DNA from: Phycomyces nitens
Taxonomy: Eukaryota; Mucoromycota; Mucoromycetes; Mucorales; Phycomycetaceae
Direction: 5' to 3'
DNA length: 64,000 bases
NCBI GenBank assembly: GCA_022702545.1
Contig: JAHRBC010000004.1
Span: forward strand, 1,426,001-1,490,000
Part shown: positions 25,567 to 34,388 of the stretch, in pieces
Position numbering within the stretch: position 1 is the stretch's first letter
Layout of the letters: every line of letters starts with the position of its first letter
Translations under genes and position numbers: made by a program
The notes under the pieces: generated by a model
The model's input: the letters and a program-made list of their open reading frames with translations, nothing else
Databases searched by the model: none
What the model was told of the DNA's origin: nothing

Positions 25567-25708
25567 AACGTCGTGTCCTAAGAAACGTCGTGCCCGCTTA
25601 GAACGTCGTGTCCCGAGAAACGTCGTGCCCGCTTAAAATGTCGTGTCCCGAGAAACGTCTGCTCCCATTCAGAGTTATCTGAGTTAAAAAATTCAAAATG
25701 TCGTGCCC
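25567..25708 (+). repeat. Subterminal array of AACGTCGTG(T/C)CC repeats, 17-18 bp period
   Basis: Copies begin near 25567, 25584, 25602, 25619, 25637, 25654 and, after a gap, 25697. Units alternate between ...TGTCC-type and ...TGCCCGCTTA-type, giving a 35-bp dimer. They are inverted with respect to the three GGGCACGACGT copies at the left tip (from about 25263). They are likely transposase-binding sites, or the far end of a small related non-autonomous element. Confidence 0.8.
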
Positions 25709-27097
25709 AATAACAAAATGATCTTACTCGTTATTTTTATTAAAAATAAATTTTAAGATAGTGTATATCTTTTTAAAACCTATTCAAATATTATAATAGC
25801 TGCTTTATTCTTAAATATGAATCTTTTTCATAGTATTTATGAAAGGCAAAGTCTAATGAGATATGTTGTGTAGCATCAAAAAATATGTGGTGTCACAGTA
25901 AACCATGAAAAACAACAAAAAAGTATCAATTAGTTTCGCAAATATTTTCAATGAATTTGATAATCAAAAATAAATATGTATTGCGCTTCACATTTACATT
26001 TAGAGTATTTAAAAGAATTATTATATTATATTATAATAATTTGGTACATTATACTTTTTTATACTATATATTCTCACTGTAACTATCAAGTGAAAGAATC
26101 AAATACTTTGTCTGAAGAAAATCTAATATTTGCGAATATTGTGATGTGTTCAAATTCCGTAGACAAATGAAATACATTTATGGGTTGATGAGTAAGCATT
26201 TTGTGGCTTAACCTGAACTTGGAATCATATATTTATCATTTTCTGCGATTTATGTATAAAATAAAATAATCCATGCAAACTAGACATTTTCTGAAAACTT
26301 TGATGATGAACAGGATGCCATTGATGGCTTGCAGGTCTATAAAAGTTTACACGGTTATAGATATATTTTTTTTATATAACATACCTGTTTTTATTTTTTA
26401 TTTTTTATTTTGATTCTTGTTTTAAAATGTCTTTCTTGTATTTCATTGCAATATGTTCAAGAGATATTTCATCAAAAATATCAAAAATAAAAAAATATCT
26501 AAAAATTGTCAAACAAATTAGAAATTCAAAAATATATAAGTAATATATAGATACTGCAAAAGTTTGATAAAAAATGAATGAGAAAAAAGTGATTCTACAA
26601 CCAAATACATATTATTTTTTCATTGAAAAAATCCAAAATTTTCACATATTAAAATCATTTTCTCATAATTGAGTGATTAGAATCAAATGAAAATTACTTT
26701 GTACATTTTACTATCTTATCGCTACCTTTACTTAAAATTACATTGCTATATCTGTTGAAATGATTGATTAATCACTTGAATACTCAAGGTATCGCATATC
26801 TCAAAGAGATTTTGATCGATCAGTGTAACATAAATCTTAATTTATGAGCTGTGATTTGTTGATTGTGTTTGTAATTATCAGGGTAAACAAATTCCCACGA
26901 ATAGTATTCATGAAAAAGCAGTACAGAGAATCACTTAACTTGGAGTGATAGACTTGGATTAATACAAAGAAACAAATTGATATAATGGATATATTTAAGA
27001 GAAGTCTAGCTAATAAAGTGAATGATAAGTATGATAATAATAATAGAAGTGAAGAGTAAAAGAAATACAAAAAATAAAAGAGATAAATATAGAAAAG
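25709..27097. other. Non-coding, very AT-rich interior of the MULE
   Basis: No coding sequence is supported in these 1.4 kb; the open frames are AT-driven. This is probably the 3' UTR and filler between gene and terminal repeat. Confidence 0.5.
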
Positions 27098-30000
27098 TTA
27101 ATTAATGTTGGTGAGATCGACAATTTCATCTGGATGCGAGGAAAGAGAAAGCATGGCATTTCTGCGATCATGCTTGTTGAACTCTTTTAGTTTGTTCCAA
27201 TGACTATCAAAGTTATCCGGAATGTTATTCCGTTGGCATCCAAGAAAGAACAGTGATGATATGGTCGGCCATTTTCTAGAGGTGTTTCTAGATAGGCTGA
27301 CAGTTGTCCAGTGATTATTGTTAACATGATTCAAGATCAGAGGTTGGATGCTTTGTTTGTTGTTTTTTGGAATGCCAAAAGGCAGGAAAGAGGCGGAAGG
27401 AATTGATTGGTTGTCTGAATAGACGCAGACTGGTCTTTGGTATGTGTCGGCAGCTAACTGAGCACAGTCGGGTGTGCTAAACCACATACTGGCATTTGTG
27501 CATCCTGGGATTGTTGTATCGTTGTTGTTGTTGCTGTCAAGATTGGAGCCGTGTTTCACGATTTCCTCCAATTGTTTGACATCCGTGCCAAAGGTACTGG
27601 CATAAAGCACGCTGTGCTGAGGAAGTGCAGCAAGCATGTCCCTTTTTACAAGTGGGAACTTGTTTTGATCCTTGTAGATCAAGTGTGCCAGCACACGAAA
27701 TCCACACCATCCGTCAGGAATTGGGTTGAACCCACCCTTGACATCATTTGATATCTCTTTCGAGACAGGAAAGGTTGGTTCATACTTGGCCCTTTTGCCA
27801 ACAGATGTACGACAGTCGTACTCATACTCATCTTGGGCCGTGGCAGGTCTCTTGAACCCTTTTTTGAATGGAGCATCGACTAAATATATGGCTATTAATC
27901 AGTATTGTTTTTGGCAGTAAATTATCCTTGAAAAACAATTCTTACCTGGGTCGAGAGGCTCTTGTTTAATTTTTTTAATATTTTTTTGTGTTTTCTTCAC
28001 ATTTGCAACTTCTGCGTTCTTATGAGCCCTCTTCCTTGCCTCCAGCTTAATCATGGCCTTAAGGCCAGCCTATAATTTTAGAAAACTGTTAGTATAATCT
28101 CTTATTTCGATATATATATATGCGTGTGTATCTATCTTACCCGTCCTGACAAAATGCTGGTCTTTCTCCAAATTGCGCGACCAAAGTCCTTTGGCAAGTA
28201 CTTTGGGCGACTGCTACCCTTGCGCCTTCCGGGGAACTTGACGTCTTCTGGGGCCTGGAGCTCGATAGGAGGGTGGCTTTGTTTATTGTGGTAGCCAGCC
28301 ACAACAGACCTGATCTTCTCCAAAAGCTCATGGACTTGTTGGCCACCTTCGCACGAACGAAAAAGGTTCTCCAGTTGAATTACTTCTTTCATCCATGGCT
28401 CTGCCTCTTCAAAAGCCGGAGTAGTCGCCTTGATTCCATTGGAAGAGGTATATAGCATACCTGGATTTATAATCCATCTCTCTGGAATATCAGAGATTTG
28501 CAGATCTCTTCCAACAGGCAATGTATGTCGACAGGGTAGACCATACTGGATCTTTGCCTTGCATTGGCAATCTCCATCATTATTCTCCTGCAAGCGAACT
28601 TCTTGATCGATCACAAGTAAGGCTCGCTTGTTCACTTTCATGAATAGTTGGGTCAGCAATCGGTTTCTTCCAACAAGAGCATCAATCCTGTTGGTTTCTC
28701 TTATTTTGGTGGCCCGGAAATCCATTTCCAACCGCTCAACATATTTGGCTATGTTCTCAAAAGCCAACTCAAGAGAAGAGATTGAGGATATGCCTTTCTT
28801 TAAAGCCTGATGGCCACTTTCCACTCGTTGGGTAGTGGTACATCCAAAGTGCATATACTGAGATGTCAGATAGCCCGCCCACTTCTCACGGCATTTGATC
28901 CACCTGTTGGTAAAGTATACCGACACTGGAACACTGTCTTTCCCATCTTCAATATCCACGCCAGCAGAAATGTTGTCAAACTTTTTATGCGCCAGGTCAA
29001 AATCCTCTTTTGTTGTACTATGGATCATGCTGCTGACATGCTCCATTAGCATTTCCTTGGTCTTTACAGACCCGAACCTCCCAGAGACTGCCTTCTCAAC
29101 ACTGTTCAGCATGTGCCAGTAGCATAACAGCTTGATGTTCTCCGGAAACACGATGTCAAGAGAGTTCATCAATGCAGCACATTTATCTGTTACAAACAGA
29201 GTGGCTGACTTGTTGCCTTCAAAAACAAGCGATTTGACCTGTTCGAGGAACCAGAGATATGAAGCCTGTTGTTCATTCGAAACCCAGGCAAAAGCAATAG
29301 GAAAAGATTTAAGGGTCTCCCTCCAAGACTATGGATTCCTTCCACACAAATGAGCGGCATCCCGAGATTGTTGGTGGAGTAAGTTGCGTCTACAACCATT
29401 ACCTCAGAGAAACGACGGGCTCTCTCCAGCATCTTTGGATGGGCAAACATAATCCTCTCGAGGGACCCGTTCTTGCTCACATCGTAGCGAACTTGATATC
29501 CCTTTGCTTCCATGGCATTCACAAGTTTTGTTCCAGCATTCTCAACAACGGGAGCAGAAACCCGAGCAAATGCAGCCTTCATGTTGTCAATGTCACTTAT
29601 GTACAACTTATGGCCAGGGGTGGTGTCATCGTTAATTGCTTTTTGGATCTCACGAGAAGTTGTTTTTGCTCCAATAAGCTTCAGAATATCTCTGGCATCG
29701 TCCACAGTCACCTTCGACAATCTGCCTTTCAGTGTCGATTCCAGACACTCATCATCAAGAGGATGATTGTGATATGCCTCAATATCATGAGTGGCTTTCA
29801 AAGGAAGATATCCTTTGATGCCCTTCTTGTAGGAAACCTTCAAGAGATAAGGGCAGCCAGTCATTCCACTCGATGGAATTCTTACTCTGTCTTCGTCTTT
29901 GATTTTGCGGGTGTTCTTATACTGTCCACCCTTGGAACATTTCAAGTAAACTCGAGTTGGTTTACGGTCTTTGATTGTCAGGCTAAAGTTATTAGCAAGG

Positions 30001-30179
30001 GCATACTCTTGCATCTTTCCAATTGCCATGGTCATGTCATGGTAGCCATTAGCAGGTGGGGTTGGGAGGGCTTGCTGAACAGGATAGTATTCCTTTCCGT
30101 CAATAAAAATAGTTTCTTTATTGGTAGGGTTCATAATGAAGCGAGTTCTATAAAGTATTTGTAATTTCAAGTTGGTCAT
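27098..30179 (-). pseudogene. MULE transposase fused to OTU cysteine protease, one frameshift, ~980 aa
   Basis: Blocks (minus): 30179-28141, 28069-27946, 27879-27098, joined by GTAAG...TAG introns of 71 and 66 nt with matching phases. The N-terminus has a FAR1-like DNA-binding region (RVYLKCSKGGQYKN to AYHNHPL). The DDE core follows: first Asp in VMVVDATYSTNN, second in LFVTDKC, a LLCYWHML motif and the Glu in RVESGHQALKK. Then comes a SWIM zinc finger, CQCKAKIQYGLPCRH. The third block is an OTU domain with DGWCGFRVLAHLIY (Asp and catalytic Cys) and NNHWTTV (catalytic His). The frame changes at about 29315-29330 between the first and second Asp, with no splice site available, so this copy should not make intact transposase unless the base is a sequencing error. 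All six catalytic residues are otherwise present. The start may be 30179 or the ATG at 30134. Confidence 0.88.
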
Positions 30180-30432
30180 GAGAAAAGTGATCTTGTTGTA
30201 ATCTCCGGTGAAATGACTAATGGAGACAATAGATGATTAGTTCTTACGAGATGAGTATACAAAAGAAGAGAAAGTTTTATTTAAAGTCTTTAAATATCTT
30301 TTTCAGGACACAACATTTTATTCCGTAAACTGGGAAAAGGCACTAGATGCCGGACCACAAGTCACTTTCAGAAAGTCCGGTAAAACAGAAACGTCGTGCC
30401 CCATCTGAAAACGTCGTGCCCTTAAGATCGCT

Positions 30433-30442
30433 GATTGAACTG
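30433..30442 (+). repeat. Target-site duplication (right) of the MULE, GATTGAACTG
   Basis: Identical to 25242-25251 and directly next to the right terminal repeat. Confidence 0.85.
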
Positions 30443-30969
30443 TTTGTAGTTATGTTTGCACTTTTGATATAATAAATCAGAAAAATTGGCAAGTTCACTG
30501 TAACAATCTAGTAAATAATCATTGTATAATATATGTTTATTAATATTTGTATATCAATGGCATTTAATACAAAGTATCATTGTTTACTTGCAAGATATAG
30601 TTGTTTCCATTGCCAGATAATTTTCAATTAGGAATCTATAGAATAGTATACCAAGATATGTGGACTACTCATTATTAAAGAGGGGATATTTACCATATCA
30701 AAGACTAGGCAGAATATTTCATTGAAATAGACAGAAAACTGGAATAGCCAGCTATAACTAAAAGATATAGTAAATAGAGAAGAGCTTTATTAAAGAATGA
30801 TTTTACTATATATATATATATATATCCAAGTATACCTACAAACACTTTAATTTGTTAAAATTATTTACTAACAGTGTTTTTTACTATTACTATTATTAGC
30901 ATTAGACGAACTCTTTGTTTCGACATTTATTCCAGCATTTGCAAGAAAGTAAAACGAAGCATTTAAAGT

Positions 30970-31520
30970 AATTTTTCTATACTGCTGCAGGCTTCCATTG
31001 TTCTTTTTAACAGTGTCTTCTTGCAAAAAACCTATGACGCTTAACATTACTCTTTGCCACTTTACAAAACTATTCTATTGGGTTAAGCTCGGGAGAGTAA
31101 GTGGAAATATGCATAAATTTATAGCATCGATAATCAATATATTTCCTCATGTTTTCATGGGTGGGAATGGGTACATTATCCATGATTATATAATGGCCTC
31201 TCATATATGGATATGTGTTCATTTCCTCAAAGGAAGGTCAATTTTAATAATCTAATGTAGGGACCAGTGATAGTTCCTGAGCTTATATACCCTTTAGTTT
31301 CTCTTTTCTTGGCCACTGCTTTTTTTTTTATTTTACGCCAACTGCAACCAAAACTACGGCAGAAATTGCACCCAATAATAGACGCCATGTTTGCTCTCGT
31401 AGTTGTCCTGGCAACAATTGTATGGGTACCTTTTTTTGGAGACCAAGTTATTCAATACAGTGCTTATATATATAAAAAAAAAGCAGACTCTTCAAGAAAC
31501 ATGCAATTATTCAGAGCTGT
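30970..31520 (-). pseudogene. Tc1/mariner-type DDE transposase remnant
   Basis: On the minus strand, conceptual reading gives fragments WSPKKGTHTIVA, then SSGTITGPYI, then GHYIIMDNVPIPTHENM, then YSPELNPIE. These are the signature blocks of Tc1/mariner-type transposases, including the second Asp (MDN) and the final catalytic residue of the PELNPIE block. At least two frame changes and several stops separate them. The N-terminal DNA-binding region would lie between 31520 and the right terminal repeat but is unreadable. The copy is dead. Confidence 0.75.
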
Positions 31521-31708
31521 AAAGCAAACATAATCGCTTTTATGTTATTATCTCCATATGGTTATCTTTATCTCAACTATTTTACCGATATTGGACAAGC
31601 GAGGGAATACTCGGAATTTCCATCTTTCAAATAATCAATCAGTATGAGCGACAATATAACAATAAACTCATTCTGATCAGCAGCATTTAGATGCCCATCT
31701 TTAGACAA

Positions 31709-31913
31709 GGTATTATGCCATGTTAAATTCTAAAGTCTGAAAAATATAAAGGCACCAAAAAAAAATAAAGGGCACTTCTTTTATATTCTTTTTCGTGTGC
31801 CAAGAACGACATGGCTTTGAAGCAACTTGTGGTTTCTGAAAATACAAAGTGATTCTTATTTGCCCGTGACTTCAAAATTGATTGGCAAGCGATATTGCTT
31901 CTCGGAAGCACTA
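31709..31913 (-). repeat. Right terminal inverted repeat of outer Tc1/mariner-type element
   Basis: Reverse complement partner of 24672-24857, with small indels in the outer half. Confidence 0.8.
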
Positions 31914-32718
31914 TATAATGCCTCATATATCAATGTACATACATATCACCTTAGTGTCACATTGTAATTTGTACGATGCACACCAAATTCAGTACTATTC
32001 CCCCTTCTTTTGCAATTATTCTTATTCTTATTCTTATTCTTAGCATTATGTTGAGCTGTAGAGATCTGCTACGGGCAGACGATCGTGCTTGTAAAGCAGA
32101 GTACGATAGTCTGTAAGAAACATTAATAAAAAAAAAACAGGCTGCATTGAACCTCTTTGGTTTGTACTCTCTTGGCTTGCCTTTTTGTTCCCAAACTCCT
32201 TAAAATTACACCAAGACAAGCCATTTTATAAAGGTCAAGACATTGTCTTTACAATCATACGACGCATGTGTCAATATCATTATTATCGGTTTAAGCGGAG
32301 ACGTTGGCAGGCTCATCTTCTGCAGCAGCAGTGCATTTGAATAGCTCTTTAACTTTGTCTTATCAAGTACACTTATTAGTCTTATATCAATAACAATGAC
32401 TATCATTCATGCATACCACCATCATCATAGTCACCCCACACACCGAATAAGCAGCTCGTCAGGCTGAAAAGTCAAGGGACTGGCGAACATTCTAGCCCAA
32501 GGTGACATGGTAGCTCTGGGGGACAGTTCGGTTCGTCTCACACAACAATCGACTCGGGCCAATCATCTCTTGCCGAGAAGCGTGCCTGATCCGAATAGAG
32601 GCAGGATCATGGCACGGATTGGAGTGTGTCACCTGATCCGTTTATGAATTAATAGAGCTCGGGTCCAGCCAGCCCATCTTCCTGGTGCTTCTTTCTCCAA
32701 CATTCATACTTCTTGACG
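31914..32718. other. Intergenic; promoter of the 32719 gene
   Basis: It contains a hexanucleotide array (ATTCTT units, 32017-32042). The last 250 nt are clearly more GC-rich (CACACACCG, CTGATCCG segments), probably promoter or 5' UTR. No coding sequence is supported. Confidence 0.5.
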
Positions 32719-33306
32719 ATGTTTGACAATCTCGTGTCCCGAATGAGCTTCCGGAAGAAGAGACCCATTCTTCCTCAAGTCGACACTAAACCCAGTCCCC
32801 GCTCGGCTCCGCCCGTGGAGATTCCCAAACAGGAGGACTCGGCTGTTCAGGCTGAACCCATATCGTCTGCTCCCACAAGCATAGCACCCTCTCTACCACC
32901 CTTGTCAGATAGCCTAAGCCCCCTTCCAAATTCCCCATTAGAGTCTTCTATTGATGTCGACCACCTAGAGTTCTCTGCTACTCGTGACCTTGTCCTCCTG
33001 CTATCAGATGAAGAGTGGCTCTCTGCAGGTAACAAGGCCTCCCAAAAGGACATATTGGCTTTCCCGGCCTTTGAACATCTCTTGCACGAGCCTCAGACAT
33101 TCAATCCCGGGCTGCAGACTAAGCACCGCAGAGGATCTACTCTCTCTCGCCGCATTGGAAGTGCATTCATCTCTACTCTTAACAAAAAACAGCAGGTCCC
33201 AGATGTTCCCCAAAACCAAAGCCTGCCGCGCCTCATTCCTGATCCAAAGGCCGCTCTCAAGAAATCACGGTCCACGCCAAATTTTGCAGAACCTGAACGC
33301 GTTTAG
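32719..33306 (+). CDS. Hypothetical protein, single exon, 195 aa
   Basis: One uninterrupted frame in a GC-richer segment, starting at an ATG (MFDNLVSRMSFRKKRP). I do not recognise the family. Residues 1-90 are basic then Pro/Ser-rich. A more ordered stretch lies at about 85-125 (FSATRDLVLLLSDEEWLSAG then DILAFPAFEHLLHEP), followed by a basic Ser-rich tail with LSRRIG and KKSRSTPNF. Clusters of RxxS-type sites suggest phosphorylation. Length, codon content and lack of stops make it likely a real gene; function is unknown. Confidence 0.65.
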   Translation: MFDNLVSRMSFRKKRPILPQVDTKPSPRSAPPVEIPKQEDSAVQAEPISSAPTSIAPSLPPLSDSLSPLPNSPLESSIDVDHLEFSATRDLVLLLSDEEWLSAGNKASQKDILAFPAFEHLLHEPQTFNPGLQTKHRRGSTLSRRIGSAFISTLNKKQQVPDVPQNQSLPRLIPDPKAALKKSRSTPNFAEPERV

Positions 33307-33625
33307 GTTTTTCGGGTCGTCTTTCAATTCATCTCACATCAGTGTATATAAATTATCCAGCTAGTATACCATTCCCTTTGGAACTATTCTTATATTATTC
33401 TTATTCTTATTCTTATTACTTATTTTTATTACTTATCATTATCATTTTATAAATCTATATACATTCTCTTGTCACAATGTCAAATCAATTTCTACTCTCT
33501 CATCCTAGACAATAAACTCCTTTCTTGAATATGTCAACGTGACTGCCTCTCCAACTCTCTGGACTGTCAACAAAAACAACTCCCCCCGAAAAAAAAAGGC
33601 ACCTCAAGCCTACATCCCCATAACC
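33307..33625. other. Intergenic between hypothetical gene and mL54
   Basis: It contains a second ATTCTT hexanucleotide array (33394-33418) and a C-rich leader before the mL54 ATG. No coding sequence is seen. Confidence 0.5.
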
Positions 33626-34068
33626 ATGTTCAGAGCAACCCTTTTGGCACGCACTTGTCGCCTCCAGGCCACCTCCCCTGCTCTCCGTCAATTCTCTAGC
33701 TCATCATGGGCATTGAACGCTGTCTCGCCAGCTTCCAAGGGTAAAAAATTAAAATAAATAACAGGAACACCACCAAACATCAGAACCATTCCTCATCCAT
33801 CACCACAGAATCCCCAGCCGCCACCACTCCTGCACGGACTGTTTCGGCCGCACCTGCCGGCACTCCTCTCAAGGGTCTCAATTACCTCAAGGACCGTCAG
33901 GATCCTATTGCTCTTGAAGATAGCGAATACCCAGAATGGCTCTGGAACCTTCTTGACGAGCGAAAACAGAAGCAAAAGACAAAGAAGCCTGTAAACCGCC
34001 AGTTCCACCGAAAGCAGAACCGCGATGCCATCAAGGCCCTCAACTTTATGAAGGACAAGAAGAACTAA
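33626..34068 (+). CDS. MRPL37: Mitochondrial large-subunit ribosomal protein mL54, 2 exons, 124 aa
   Basis: Exons 33626-33740 and 33809-34068 with a 68-nt GTAAA...ACAG intron. The N-terminus ([18 protein letters not shown]) is a basic, Ser/Ala-rich mitochondrial presequence. The core carries the mL54 hallmark [20 protein letters not shown] then [11 protein letters not shown], followed by a basic helix ([16 protein letters not shown]). mL54 (yeast Mrpl37) is a component of the large mitoribosomal subunit. The length is usual for the fungal family. Its 3' end faces Sla1 with about 320 nt between stop codons. Confidence 0.93.
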
Positions 34069-34388
34069 TTCATACATTTTTTTTATAGTCATAGAGCCAA
34101 CCCTTTTTTTTATATTATTCTTCATCACAATCAAACAATTGATATTATACAACCTCTTTTTTTCGACCAAGACCACACAATGCACACGTACTTTACTTTC
34201 AAGATTGTTCACCACAAGAGCCCAATGAGGCTCTCTTCAGAGAGGGGAAATGTGGATGGGGATAAAGAACATATATATGTATTGTTTGGATTTGACGATG
34301 GAAATACGTACACAAAAAGGGGGACAGATGAAGGACATGTCATGTCGTATAATCTGCCTCTTATATATGTATTATGATTATTTTTTAT
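34069..34388. other. Convergent 3' region of mL54 and SLA1
   Basis: T-rich runs follow the mL54 stop and A/T-rich sequence precedes the SLA1 stop. No gene is supported. Confidence 0.5.

Larger units (their letters stand above)
25252..30432. mobile_element. MULE (Mutator-like) DNA transposon, 5181 bp, transposase-OTU type
   Basis: Terminal inverted repeats share GGGCACGACGTTTTCAGATG followed by a second GGGCACGACGTTT, then TTTTACCGGAC. They are bounded by a perfect 10-bp duplication. The single gene on the minus strand fuses a MULE transposase to an OTU cysteine protease domain. MULEs carrying OTU or ULP1 proteases are known from plants and fungi; what the protease does in transposition is not settled. 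The perfect duplication and only one visible break in the gene indicate a recent insertion into the older Tc1/mariner-type element. Confidence 0.92.
24672..31913. mobile_element. Decayed Tc1/mariner-type element, split by a MULE
   Basis: The left end (24672-24857) and the reverse complement of the right end (31709-31913) align over nearly 200 nt. Shared blocks include TAG(C/T)GCTTCC(A/G)AGAAGCAAT at the tips and, further in, TGTCGTTCTTGGCACAC and AGTGCCCTTTATTT. Both tips are flanked by TA, as expected for Tc1/mariner targets. Without the inserted MULE the element would be about 2 kb. Its transposase remnant lies at 30970-31520 on the minus strand. The element is clearly old: the transposase has several stops and frame changes. 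Confidence 0.8.

Noticed and set aside
25252..25708. Possible CRISPR-like regular repeat array
   Set aside because: Units are tandem with almost no spacers and belong to the MULE subterminal region; the host is a eukaryote.
29331..30164. 277-codon plus-strand open frame
   Set aside because: It is antisense to the transposase exon, which has clear MULE motifs on the minus strand; it has no family resemblance.
31267..31533. Hydrophobic 88-codon plus-strand frame resembling a small membrane protein
   Set aside because: Antisense to the Tc1/mariner-type transposase remnant (WSPKKGTHTIVA region).
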